Source: Lapidilactobacillus luobeiensis
GTDB lineage: Bacteria; Bacillota; Bacilli; Lactobacillales; Lactobacillaceae
DNA length: 64,000 nucleotides
Assembly: GCF_024345205.1 (NCBI RefSeq)
Contig: NZ_BROC01000011.1
Coordinates: forward strand, 1 to 64,000
Direction of reading: 5' to 3'
Below the pieces are notes generated by a model that was given only the letters and a program-made list of their open reading frames with translations, searched no databases and had not been told where the DNA came from. The position numbers and the translations under genes are program-made. Position 1 is the first letter of the stretch; each line of letters starts with the position of its first letter. Below are positions 27,381 to 36,146 of this stretch, in pieces.

Positions 27381-29462
27381 TTAATCTAGCGCGCTGACTG
27401 CTGGCGCTCCTGCTGTTAGCGTCCAATTGATCGTGGCCGTAAAGCTTTGTTGATCATAAATAGTCACCGCACTATTTCGCGGCAAGGCTAAGCGCGCGCC
27501 GACTGCATAAAGCCCCCCGCTACCTGTCCCATCACCGGCCAAGATCGGACTACTCAGGTCACCGGCGTTAATGACCGGTATCCCGCCATTGATATTCGGT
27601 AATCCTTGCAACCACAGGCTTGGCTGCTGCACTATTTGTGTTTCCTTAGTTTCATCAACATCATCGCTATAAAAATCCGACAGTTCGGCGGTCAATTGCC
27701 AAGCAGCCCGTGTTTCACGATTATCATAGATCTCGAGAAAGCGATTCTCTGTATTAGTCGATAGCGGCATTTTATCAAGATCAGTTCCCGTGCCATTATA
27801 GATCGTTGTCGCCTTTAGCGGCGCGAAGGTAAAAGATGGTACTTGTTGTAAGGTCAGTTTTCCCGGAACTTCCGTGGTCGGCAGCCCAGTCACCCGTAAT
27901 TCCGCATTGTTAGTTGGGATCTCGGCCAACGTGATGTTGCCCCCTGCCAAAATGGAACGTGGCTTAATGATCGTGATGATCAAACGTAGATACATCGGAT
28001 AACCGCGCTCTAGCTCCGAATTCGCGTCTTTGATCAGTTGATCATTGGCAGGGATCGTTAAGATATTACTACCATTGAGATCAGTTGGCGTTAACCCCTT
28101 AAAAGTGCCACTACTATTTTGCACGTTTTTATAAGATTTCTTGAGGGTCGATTCGCTGTAGACTCCTTTACTGTTTGCTTTACTGACGCGCCACTCAAAC
28201 GTACTCGTTTTAGCGATGTCAGCCTGTGCGCTGGCATCATCACTATCAAAAAAGCTATCAACGATCTTACTGAGACCATCGATCGACCATTGTGTCGGAT
28301 TAGCCGTCGCGTAGGCCAATGGTAGCTCTTTTGCACGCAGGCCACCAACGTAAAGACTGGCTGCATCGGATAAGTCGTTAGCCGTTGCTTCCAGTAAATC
28401 AAAAGATAAACCGGGATCAGCCGTTGATTTATTCACACCGGAACTGATCAAGTTCGCATTAACAGTAAATTCATTATTGCGTCCTTGCTCGAGCAAATAG
28501 GTGACGTTGTCTTGAGGCGCTTTCCAATCAACGATACTAGTCGAGGTCATTGGCTTCAAATCAGCATGAACACCATAAGACAACGCCGGTAAGACGACTT
28601 TGCTTTCTGGAACGACATTGATCGACCGTGCAGGATCATCACTAGCTAAGACAACGACCTTAGCTAATTTAGAATAGCGGGTCGAACTTAACAAACCATA
28701 ATCCACACTCATCTGAAAATAATAGATCCCTACCGCTAAACTTTCAAAATTGCTCCCAAAACGGATCGTTGCTTCTTGTTTATTCGACATGCCTTGATTC
28801 TTACCTTTAGCCGTTAATTCCTCTTTCGCCCAACCACCGGCGCCATCATTGGCAGCTTCGATCCACTTCCATTTATTGATTTTGATCTCGACATTTGTAT
28901 AAGGCACCAAAGGAATCCCAGTTGTTTGGACGTCCAGATTGATCTCCGTGCCTTCACGCACATATTGCAATTCCTGTGGCTGGATCAAGAAGCCTTTCCG
29001 CAAAGGGACCGATAAAAAATTAATACCGTTGCTATCTGGCTTTTTATAGCCATCAGCCTTAGCCGGTGGATCCGGGTCTGCCAAAGGGACCGCCGTGGCC
29101 GCTGTTGGATCTGCCATGTCACTTGTTGAGGCTTCTTCTGTAACGGCTTCGTCAGCGACTGTTATCTCAGCATCTTTGTCTTGATCAGTCGTCTGATCCT
29201 CCTCAAGACCATCTTGGCTCGTGACTGTTTCGTTAGCGTCAACAACAGTCTGATCAGTTTCGGCCTGCGGATCCGTCGCTATGATTGTTGTATCTTCAGC
29301 GGACTCAGTCGCGTTAGTCGGTGTCGCGGTGGTAGCGGTCGTTTCGGCCAATGCCGCTGCGGCCACGGTCTCCGTATGGCTAAGCGCCAGAGGTCCGATA
29401 GTTAAGTTAAGTAGAAAGGTCCCAATGATCAGCCGCTTGATTACATTTCGCAAAATAGTCAC
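27381..29462 (-). CDS. Large WxL-domain surface protein (cassette A)
   Basis: 693 aa with a signal peptide, a long Thr/Glu/Asp-rich linker (about 35-135), a central region with the same order of blocks as the 643-aa paralogue, and a C-terminal WxL domain (AAWQLTAEL and INWTLTAGAP). The linker is much more acidic than in cassette B. The start is ambiguous: GTG 29462 is only about 3 nt from GGAGGGG, while in-frame TTG 29453 has better spacing. It is the third gene of cassette A and presumably binds the wall together with the DUF916 partner upstream. Confidence 0.85.
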   Translation of the reverse strand: MTILRNVIKRLIIGTFLLNLTIGPLALSHTETVAAAALAETTATTATPTNATESAEDTTIIATDPQAETDQTVVDANETVTSQDGLEEDQTTDQDKDAEITVADEAVTEEASTSDMADPTAATAVPLADPDPPAKADGYKKPDSNGINFLSVPLRKGFLIQPQELQYVREGTEINLDVQTTGIPLVPYTNVEIKINKWKWIEAANDGAGGWAKEELTAKGKNQGMSNKQEATIRFGSNFESLAVGIYYFQMSVDYGLLSSTRYSKLAKVVVLASDDPARSINVVPESKVVLPALSYGVHADLKPMTSTSIVDWKAPQDNVTYLLEQGRNNEFTVNANLISSGVNKSTADPGLSFDLLEATANDLSDAASLYVGGLRAKELPLAYATANPTQWSIDGLSKIVDSFFDSDDASAQADIAKTSTFEWRVSKANSKGVYSESTLKKSYKNVQNSSGTFKGLTPTDLNGSNILTIPANDQLIKDANSELERGYPMYLRLIITIIKPRSILAGGNITLAEIPTNNAELRVTGLPTTEVPGKLTLQQVPSFTFAPLKATTIYNGTGTDLDKMPLSTNTENRFLEIYDNRETRAAWQLTAELSDFYSDDVDETKETQIVQQPSLWLQGLPNINGGIPVINAGDLSSPILAGDGTGSGGLYAVGARLALPRNSAVTIYDQQSFTATINWTLTAGAPAVSALD

Positions 29463-29524
29463 TCCCCTCCAGAAAGTGTCAGCAGATCGGTGTGGCGTTC
29501 GATCTTATCGGTCTAGGGTCATCC

Positions 29525-30556
29525 TTATTGTTTTGGCGCACGTTTTCTTAATAAAAGCCAAGTCAATGTCGCAATGATCAAGATCAAAGCGCCAATGATC
29601 AGCCAAAGCCACCGGCGTGAGCGCGTCCGATTATCTTCTTGTAAGGTTTTTTCAACACTTTGTCGCTGGTTCGCTTTGATCGTAAAATCCTTGGTCATTT
29701 TAAAATCGTGTGATCCTGAACTCATTTTGAGGTGCATCGTATATTTACCCGGCGCCAGCGTTTTGCCAGTCGTTGCGACATGATAATCTAAGATCGAGTT
29801 CGGCGCCATTTCGTAATTCTCATTGGTCTGAGTCAGCAATTTCTTGGTCTGACCCCGCTTGGTCACCGCGGCGACCAGCTTGATCTTGCCAAACATAACA
29901 GGTGCTTGGTTATGGATCGTTGTTTTTAAATAGGCAGAACCACCAGTTGAGTCCAAGGCCACGCGCTCAATATTCAATTTAGGTAAGGTGACGGGCGCGT
30001 TAGCCGATTTGAGAATGACAGGGACCAGCATTGAAAACTCATTGACGATCCCGATATTAGCCTGACTATTCTCATTATCCACTCGATGAACGAAGACACT
30101 GCCTAAAACAGTCCCTTGGATACCGTCTTCTGGGATCGTCAATTCATAAGTCACCTTTTGTGTGGCGCCCGGTTTCAAGGTGATGGTTTTGATCGTCGCG
30201 CTGTCTTTGACCAGATCCGTTAAAACAGTTTGAGCCGAGGCATCTCGCTTCTTCTTAGTTGGACTATAATTGATTTTTCCTTGGTCACTAGTCGTTGCCG
30301 TCACCAAACGAATTTCAAATTTATGTGTATTGGTTTTGCTCAAATTTTGGATCGTGATACCCAGCGGTAACACCGCTTGAGGCTGAGCCGTATAACTAAA
30401 ATAGTCGTCCGTCTTCGTGTTTTGTTCTTCGGAAAAGACCGGTGAGATCGTAAACTCCGAGCCACTGGTCTGCGCCGCGACTGGCTTGGTCGTCATCCCG
30501 ACAATAAATATGGTGACGAGCCCCAAGACCAGCGCCAAAAGTTTTTTTGATTTCAC
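29525..30556 (-). CDS. DUF916/DUF3324 WxL-interacting membrane protein (cassette A)
   Basis: 343 aa: signal peptide, DUF916 domain (starts SEFTISPVF), DUF3324 domain and a C-terminal transmembrane helix with a basic tail (LRKRAPKQ). It is clearly homologous to the cassette B copy, with the motifs GTVLGSV and APNSTLDYH (here MAPNSILDYH) conserved. The start was placed at GTG 30556, 8 nt after GGGGAGG; the adjacent GTG 30559 is an alternative. The longer frame to 30604 has no ribosome site. Confidence 0.9.
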   Translation of the reverse strand: MKSKKLLALVLGLVTIFIVGMTTKPVAAQTSGSEFTISPVFSEEQNTKTDDYFSYTAQPQAVLPLGITIQNLSKTNTHKFEIRLVTATTSDQGKINYSPTKKKRDASAQTVLTDLVKDSATIKTITLKPGATQKVTYELTIPEDGIQGTVLGSVFVHRVDNENSQANIGIVNEFSMLVPVILKSANAPVTLPKLNIERVALDSTGGSAYLKTTIHNQAPVMFGKIKLVAAVTKRGQTKKLLTQTNENYEMAPNSILDYHVATTGKTLAPGKYTMHLKMSSGSHDFKMTKDFTIKANQRQSVEKTLQEDNRTRSRRWLWLIIGALILIIATLTWLLLRKRAPKQ

Positions 30557-30750
30557 CACAAGAACCTCCCCAATTTGATTCTTCCTGACTTGGTCGTGAT
30601 CCACGATCCGTGATCAGATCAAGGCCGTAAAAAATCCGAGCAAATAAACCACTTTGCCCGGACACGTCTTGATCCAAAAATCATTTTCATAATCACGGGC
30701 AGTCGTCTCTGATCACATTATCTGCGTAAGACTGCGCTTTGCTCAGTGAC

Positions 30751-31371
30751 CTAGAGTTCTTCTGCAGCCGGCGCGCCTGAAGATAATGTCCAATCCAAGC
30801 TAGCAGCATAGTGGCTATTATCAGCCACGATCGCGCTACCATTCGCATTCATAGAAAGGGTCGGATTATTGATGGCTAAAATAAAGTTCCCGTGTTGCAC
30901 AGCAGCATTGTTCAAGACAGTGTCTGTGCCATCGTCCGTCACACTAACGGCCTTCTCGCCGAACAAATCATGCTGTGCGGTGAAGGCCAGAGTCGCGCCG
31001 ATCAGTCTGTTGCTGGACTCATCTTGGAACGAACCCATATTTAGATCCAAGTTCCAATCAGATCCTTTGATTCGATTATCGGCGACCTCCAAATTATTTG
31101 AAGTCTCTAAAGTCTCATTGGTGAAACCATTGTAAACTTTACTGACCACAAATGTTCCCGCAGAAAAAGTCGGTACACTCTTCAAAACCAACTTACCACT
31201 ATCGGGATCTTCCGGATCCGGATTATCGGGGTCTTCCTTGGCGGAAACGGTGAAGTTTGCTGTCGACTCATTATTTAAGTCATCGGTCGCCGCCTTTGTC
31301 GTTGTTGTGGATAAAGCAAAAGTACTCGCAGCAAGCAAAGTCACCGCTAATAAAGACATCGATTTTTTCAT
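30751..31371 (-). CDS. Small WxL-domain secreted protein (cassette A)
   Basis: 206 aa: signal peptide, a short Asp/Pro linker (DPDNPDPEDPD) and a WxL domain (SDWNLDLNM near 115 and LDWTLSSGAP near the end). The ATG at 31371 follows AAAGGAAG. It opens cassette A, which has the same three-gene order as cassette B. Unlike in cassette B, no clear hairpin separates it from the DUF916 gene. It has a strong promoter at 31433-31461. Confidence 0.9.
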   Translation of the reverse strand: MKKSMSLLAVTLLAASTFALSTTTTKAATDDLNNESTANFTVSAKEDPDNPDPEDPDSGKLVLKSVPTFSAGTFVVSKVYNGFTNETLETSNNLEVADNRIKGSDWNLDLNMGSFQDESSNRLIGATLAFTAQHDLFGEKAVSVTDDGTDTVLNNAAVQHGNFILAINNPTLSMNANGSAIVADNSHYAASLDWTLSSGAPAAEEL

Positions 31372-31432
31372 GTTGAATCTTCCTTTCATCTCCCATGATC
31401 ACGCTAGGCCCAATTCCTAGCTTTCAGTGTAT

Positions 31433-31461
31433 AATATACAGACAGGTTCAAATTTCGTCAA
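31433..31461 (-). promoter_or_regulatory. Promoter of WxL cassette A
   Basis: On the minus strand TTGACG (31461-31456), a 17-bp spacer and TATATT (31438-31433). It is the best-matching promoter of this area. The remaining gap to 31709 is AT-rich without further recognised features. Confidence 0.75.
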
Positions 31462-31708
31462 CTTTAAAACTTGCGAAAAACGAATAATTATAGATTTATG
31501 ATAATAGTTGTAACTCGTCTAGTGACGTTTTGTCACTTATATTATCAGCGTTTACATTGCCTTTAATAGCCGATAAATTAATTTTTAAAAAATATTGATT
31601 CTCATATTCCCCGTCAACATTTTTACGTAGAAGTAAATAACGTAGTCAGGATCCTGCGCATATTAATGAACATTTCCAAAAATATAAAATATGCAAATAA
31701 ACACCTTG

Positions 31709-32032
31709 TCACTGATCATCAGACAGCTCCTTGGCCGCGCGTAAATGCCACCAAGCCAAAACACCACTTAGAAATACACTACTGGCTACCAATAATAGTA
31801 ACCAAGTAGCCTGAGCCGTTGAAAGCGGGTCAGTCGTTATTGGCATCAGTGTCACCAAACTCAAATTGCTCCATCCCGACCAATTACTGACGAGACAAAT
31901 CACCGCCATCGTCCAACACTGCTGGATCAGACTACCCCAACCGGAAAGCTGGTATTTAACTAAAAAGATCCGTTCCCAATAATCGGGAAAGACTAGCGGT
32001 AACTGGCGATTCAACCATTGAATTTGTGCCAT
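31709..32032 (-). pseudogene. C-terminal fragment of the MFS-like gene split by the mobile element
   Basis: 107 aa. The first codons (MAQIQ) and the ribosome site AAAGGAG (32042-32048) belong to the mobile element; from QWLNRQ onwards the sequence continues the membrane protein whose N-terminal part is at 44170-45219. It contains two hydrophobic helices and ends AAKELSDDQ. Joined at the 12-bp repeat, the two parts give one frame of 1341 nt (447 codons with stop). The fragment may still be translated, but without the other helices its function is doubtful. Confidence 0.8.
32010..32021. other. attL/attR core, left copy
   Basis: TTCAACCATTGA, repeated at 44180-44191. It lies inside the coding sequence for QWLN of the split MFS-like protein and marks the left junction of the element. 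Confidence 0.85.
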
Positions 32033-32092
32033 TGTTTGTAACTCCTTTAGTACCAAGGGTTTGAGGCCCTTGGGTTGTCATTTTTTCGTAAA

Positions 32093-32111
32093 CGTGGGCA
32101 AAACGTGGGCA
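32093..32111 (+). repeat. Integrase arm-type repeats, left end
   Basis: CGTGGGCA occurs at 32093-32100 and 32104-32111, one helical turn apart. The same motif lies at the right end (43968-43987). Paired direct repeats near att cores are typical arm sites of tyrosine integrases. A CCAAGGG / CCCTTGG hairpin lies between them and the core. Confidence 0.65.
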
Positions 32112-32145
32112 GCATCGTTAAATTCCCAAACACTACCGTTCAACT

Positions 32146-33384
32146 TCACCCGATTTTTTCAATGAACCGCGTGATGGCTTCCACCGACTTGTCTTGATTT
32201 TCATCAAGAGTATGCGTGTAGCCATCCGTAGTTTCGGCTCGAACATGCCCGACCCGCTTCTGCACTTCTTTGAGTGAAATCGTCGGGTCATCGCGCAGCA
32301 CGGAAATGTGAATGTGGCGGAAGCCGTGAGGAATCGCGTTCTTCGTCCATTCAAAGCCATACCATTCTTGGCAGTGCTTCGTCAACGACTTGTTGATTCG
32401 CGTTAGAATCTCACGAAAGCTGTGCGAGGTGATTGGTGAGCCGTACTCCGTCCTAAACAGCGACTTGGAAGCATGAAAGGCGTCCGCCGGAAAGTCGGCC
32501 ATGTGTTCGTCGAATGCCTTGTTACGCGCAATGACACGCTTTACGGCATCAATGGCAAAGCCCGGCAGTTCTTCGACACGTTCACCAGCTTCGGTCTTAG
32601 TGGTGTCTTCGTAATACTCATCAACGCGCAGGTCGTGATATTGCAAGGACTTGTCGATTGTTACCAGCCGGTTCTCGAAATCAATGTCAGCTTCCGTCAA
32701 TGCGGCCGCTTCACCGATCCGACAGCCCGTCCCAATCATGAATAGCGCCAGATCGTAGTAGGTCTGATGCCGTCGCTTGCGCAATTCTGCCAACAAGGCG
32801 TGAACTTCGTGCTCGTCAAGAAACTTCGCTTCGCGGCGCAGTCGCTTTTCGCGCTTCTCCTTTGAACTGGCAGAGAGTTTGATCACACGCGTTGGTGAGA
32901 ACGGAATCGCGTTGTGCAGAACGCCATAGTCGAAGATTTTGTTGAGCGAGCACTTGATATGCTGCATCGTCGAATGGGTCGAGTGATACTTCTTCTTGTA
33001 GTCATTCAACAGGTTCTGAATTAGCAGTGGTGTAATCACTTCTAGTAAGACGTCATCTGCCATTAGCTCCGCTATTCGTTTCAGCACCATTTTCTCACGC
33101 GTGACGGTTGGCGGCTTGACCGTGGTTTGCCAAGTTTCCAACCATTTTGCTTTCAGCTCACCGAATGTAACCATCGCGGCGCCGTTGAAGGCACCTTGTT
33201 TCTCCGCAATCAGCTCCTCAATCTTTGCAGCTAAGTCGCGTTCGGCCTGCTTACGGGCGCGCGCCGTGTTCGTGGTGAACTTGACGACTTCCCGTTTTGC
33301 TTTGCCAGTCAGCGGATCAACATAGCGATCCACTGCATAATACGTTGACTTACCGTTCTTGCGTTTTCTTTCTTCAAAATACAT
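32146..33384 (-). CDS. int: Tyrosine recombinase (phage-type integrase)
   Basis: 412 aa. An N-terminal arm-binding domain (about 1-60), a core-binding SAM-like domain (about 70-165) and the catalytic domain are present. The catalytic residues are intact: Arg in GTGCRIGEAA, His and Arg in IPHGFRHIHIS, and the nucleophilic Tyr in DGYTHTLDE. It integrates and, with Xis, excises the element at the 12-bp core. GGAAAGG precedes the ATG. It lies at the left end facing outward, as usual. Confidence 0.95.
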   Translation of the reverse strand: MYFEERKRKNGKSTYYAVDRYVDPLTGKAKREVVKFTTNTARARKQAERDLAAKIEELIAEKQGAFNGAAMVTFGELKAKWLETWQTTVKPPTVTREKMVLKRIAELMADDVLLEVITPLLIQNLLNDYKKKYHSTHSTMQHIKCSLNKIFDYGVLHNAIPFSPTRVIKLSASSKEKREKRLRREAKFLDEHEVHALLAELRKRRHQTYYDLALFMIGTGCRIGEAAALTEADIDFENRLVTIDKSLQYHDLRVDEYYEDTTKTEAGERVEELPGFAIDAVKRVIARNKAFDEHMADFPADAFHASKSLFRTEYGSPITSHSFREILTRINKSLTKHCQEWYGFEWTKNAIPHGFRHIHISVLRDDPTISLKEVQKRVGHVRAETTDGYTHTLDENQDKSVEAITRFIEKIG

Positions 33385-33460
33385 GTTTTATCCTTTCCGG
33401 GTAAGGAAAAGGGCAAAACTGAATCTCTATTAGCAGATTCTATTTTAACATCCAAACCCA

Positions 33461-33709
33461 TTATTTTCTGCGCAATTTTGAATAGCCATGTGTCTTCCAG
33501 TACAAAAAGTCGTCGAATACCTCGAAATTGATGAAGACGAGCTTGTGCGTTGGGTTCAAGACGCCATCCCGCCACAGATTGTTGTCACGCATCTCACATA
33601 GCCAACGATTGAGCGTGTATTTGTTTAAGCCGTCGTATCGGCTCAAAATGGCTTCCTTATTGCCCCATTCAGCATCACTGTCCGATACTGGACTGTATTT
33701 GATTTTCAT
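33461..33709 (-). CDS. xis: Excisionase-like small protein
   Basis: 82 aa, basic, with a predicted winged-helix-like core (SRYDGLNKYTLNRWLCEM), as in recombination directionality factors. It lies directly upstream of int in the same direction. GAGGT precedes the ATG. Position and size argue for Xis; sequence similarity cannot be tested here. It would bias the integrase toward excision. Confidence 0.6.
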   Translation of the reverse strand: MKIKYSPVSDSDAEWGNKEAILSRYDGLNKYTLNRWLCEMRDNNLWRDGVLNPTHKLVFINFEVFDDFLYWKTHGYSKLRRK

Positions 33710-33790
33710 TCATTACCTCACTTGTTGTGTCTAGCATCTGTGTGAGATAATCAGCACAGATAGGAACCATATCTTATCTGTGAAGGGTGA

Positions 33791-35035
33791 CTACTTGCTT
33801 TGGTCGGCGTGGTCATCCTTTTTTGATTGCTCACTTTCAGGTGTCATTGCTTCAAACAATCCGTTCTCAAGTTGATCTGCGCCAACTGTGTTCTGTTCGA
33901 TGATTCGCAGATGCTTGTCTTTTAAGGGTGCTTCACGAATAGACTGCATCGTCTTCTGGTTTCCCCAGTATGCGTCAATTTCATGGAGCACTCGTTGCAT
34001 TGGCGCAACCTGCGTGTCCACCCATGCCCGCGTACGGTTGAGATCGAACGGTTCTGGGGCAGTCGTCAAGCGCAGCGGCTGGCGATCATGACCGACAAAT
34101 CGTTGCCAATTCTTGTTGAGCGGCCAATCCAACCGCGGCTTACCTTTTTGAGCATCGACGAAGCGGAGATAACGTTTGATAATGCCAAATATCGTGCGTT
34201 CTTCATCACGATAGCAAAGGAGATCATCAACAGCCTTTTCCGCTCGGGTGTTCTTCAAACGAATTTCAAAACGGTTATAGATGTTGGTTGTCAGACCTTT
34301 CTTATGCTGCTCTGGCCCTTTCTCGTAAAGGCAGAAGTACAATTCACTCTTGGTGGACCCAATGTATAACGTGGTGCCAGTTTCATCGTCGAATTCTTCG
34401 TCGTCTTCATGATAGATGTGGCCGGATACCGTGCCTTGGTACTCACGCATGACGGTGATACACTCGTTGGCCTGAATTTTATGAATCAGGTTTGGAATAT
34501 CCAACATATTGACCGTATCGTTAACTGCTAGATCCAGCCGTTTCATCACGCCTTTCATATCCAGACACTGATTAAGAAAGTCATACCAGGTGTCACCTCG
34601 GCCTAACAGAACGCTTTCCATTTGGCGGCAGCCTTGACCGCGTAGTTCTAGCAACGTGCCTAATTCCTTGTGGCCTGGATCAGAGCCGTAGACTTTGATC
34701 TGACCCAGCGAGCGGGTGAACTGATAACCAAACGCCGCGCGATCTTCCGACAGAATACAATCCGTTTGCAAACGTAAGAGGTCATCGACGATTTTGTCCA
34801 TATCCTGTGTCGGAAACCGAATCCGTACATAATCAATTAGCAGTTGCAGTTCCGGCTCATCGGTCCAATTATTGAGCGTTTTATCAATGTACATTTGTAA
34901 GCCGCTACTACACGCTTCGCCATTTTCGATGCGACTAAGGTGGCGTTGTGTGATACCAAGCCGGTGACATAGCTGTACCTGTGTCAGATTCAATTCTTTA
35001 CGGCGCCTCCGTACTGAATCACTCCAGTAACCCAA
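33791..35035 (-). CDS. mobT: MOBT relaxase (Rep_trans family) with N-terminal HTH
   Basis: 414 aa. An XRE helix-turn-helix (about 10-60, LTQVQLCHRLGITQRHLSRIE) is fused to a Rep_trans domain like that of Tn916 Orf20 and ICEBs1 NicK. Visible family motifs are VYGSDPGHKELGTLLELRGQ, KRLDLAVND, TLYIGSTKSELYFCLYEKG and NRFEIRLKN. It should nick oriT and start conjugative transfer and rolling-circle replication. It starts at TTG 35035 with AGGAGGT 7 nt upstream. oriT lies 117 bases upstream, as in ICEBs1-like elements. Confidence 0.88.
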   Translation of the reverse strand: MGYWSDSVRRRRKELNLTQVQLCHRLGITQRHLSRIENGEACSSGLQMYIDKTLNNWTDEPELQLLIDYVRIRFPTQDMDKIVDDLLRLQTDCILSEDRAAFGYQFTRSLGQIKVYGSDPGHKELGTLLELRGQGCRQMESVLLGRGDTWYDFLNQCLDMKGVMKRLDLAVNDTVNMLDIPNLIHKIQANECITVMREYQGTVSGHIYHEDDEEFDDETGTTLYIGSTKSELYFCLYEKGPEQHKKGLTTNIYNRFEIRLKNTRAEKAVDDLLCYRDEERTIFGIIKRYLRFVDAQKGKPRLDWPLNKNWQRFVGHDRQPLRLTTAPEPFDLNRTRAWVDTQVAPMQRVLHEIDAYWGNQKTMQSIREAPLKDKHLRIIEQNTVGADQLENGLFEAMTPESEQSKKDDHADQSK

Positions 35036-35151
35036 ATTGTCTACCTCCTAATCTTGTTACCACTGGACATCAGCTTGAATTGTCCAGTCGGTAAGTTCTG
35101 TGTCGTATCAACGTTTCTACCCGGAAATCAGGTAGATAGGTGTCATTTACG

Positions 35152-35175
35152 ACCCCCCTGTTAGTACATGGGGGT
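35152..35175 (-). other. oriT: Origin of transfer (oriT) of the MOBT type
   Basis: A 24-nt imperfect palindrome. On the minus strand it reads ACCCCC, then ATGTAC, then TAACAGGGGGGT. From memory the ICEBs1 oriT has the same plan: ACCCCC arm, a variable centre, CTAACAGGGGGGT. It lies upstream of the relaxase gene. The cut is expected in the central TAACA part. Confidence 0.8.
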
Positions 35176-35256
35176 CTAGGCGGCCGGCTACGCCGACCGC
35201 CGCCGCTCACGCTTGCGGCTTTCGCGCTGCACGCCGCGCGTGGCGGCGTGGCCTTC
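35176..35256. other. GC-rich inverted repeats beside oriT
   Basis: Overlapping hairpins GGCGG / CCGCC and CACGCC / GGCGTG in a very GC-rich stretch, between oriT and the XRE gene. A single-strand origin or additional relaxase-binding repeats would fit, but this is inference. The remaining 35257-35419 holds the XRE gene promoter region. Confidence 0.4.
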
Positions 35257-35419
35257 TCCTTTCATCACTAATCGTATTAACCATCTATACGTTACTGCAA
35301 TGATACCAAGGCTTTAAACCGATTTCCTTAGCTTTTTCATAGCTACAAAACTTTCAATTATAGCTGCTGAACTTGTCGTACGATTGATTATCTGGTAACC
35401 TGATGGTGAGGTGATCAAC

Positions 35420-35965
35420 ATGACAGAAGTACAATATTTTGGCCCAAATTTAAAACGGCTCCGCCTTCAAAGTGGTATGTCACAATCAGAACTTGGCGCC
35501 GCTTTGGACACGCCAGTCAATGGACAGGCTATTTCAAACTGGGAACGCGAGATGAATCATCCTACTTATGAGAACTTGATTGGTATCGCTAAGTTCTTTA
35601 ACGTCATGCCGTCAGAGTTGTTGCGGACAGAAAAAGAAGCCGCGGTTGGAGAAACCACGGCCGTTCTTGATCGAATCGATGAATATATGCCAAAGGTCGC
35701 GGAGATTCGCAGAGTGATGCACATGATGGGGGACTTCTCACCACGACAGTTAGACGGACTAGCTGAGCAACTCAATGAGATTATGCACTACTTTCGCCCT
35801 TACACACCAGTTGATGAGGACGGTGTGCCAGATACCGATCAGAATGGGCGAACAATTACAAAGCAATCAAAGTATCGGGATCTACCAATTAAGGAAATCC
35901 ATCAAACGTACCAAGAGTTAAAGGCTATCCAGTCATACAAGGATGATAAGCAAAATCTGAATTGA
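35420..35965 (+). CDS. XRE-family transcriptional regulator
   Basis: 181 aa. A Cro/CI-type helix-turn-helix lies at about residues 6-65 (LKRLRLQSGMSQSELGAALDT, NGQAISNWEREMNHP), followed by a helical C-terminal part without protease residues. GAGGTG precedes the ATG. It is divergent from mobT across the oriT region, so it probably controls the mobilisation genes of the element. A large terminator follows at 35983-36045. Confidence 0.88.
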   Translation: MTEVQYFGPNLKRLRLQSGMSQSELGAALDTPVNGQAISNWEREMNHPTYENLIGIAKFFNVMPSELLRTEKEAAVGETTAVLDRIDEYMPKVAEIRRVMHMMGDFSPRQLDGLAEQLNEIMHYFRPYTPVDEDGVPDTDQNGRTITKQSKYRDLPIKEIHQTYQELKAIQSYKDDKQNLN

Positions 35966-35982
35966 TAAATTCACATCTAAAA

Positions 35983-36045
35983 CAATACCCGGCACAACCT
36001 TTACGCTGAAACTCGCGTAGTAGGCTGTGCCGGGTATTGGCATTG
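35983..36045. terminator. Terminator between the XRE gene and the fluoride cargo
   Basis: A perfect 14-bp stem, CAATACCCGGCACA (35983-35996) with TGTGCCGGGTATTG (36026-36039), closes a loop with an inner ACGC / GCGT pairing. It separates the mobility module from the cargo. Confidence 0.75.
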
Positions 36046-36146
36046 TTTTGGCTTTGTATCGACATTGCAATGCAGACCTTCTGAATGACTAAATAAGGTA
36101 GATACCGAAGGTAAACCCTAAAATGGCAACCTTGGTAAGTAGTCCG

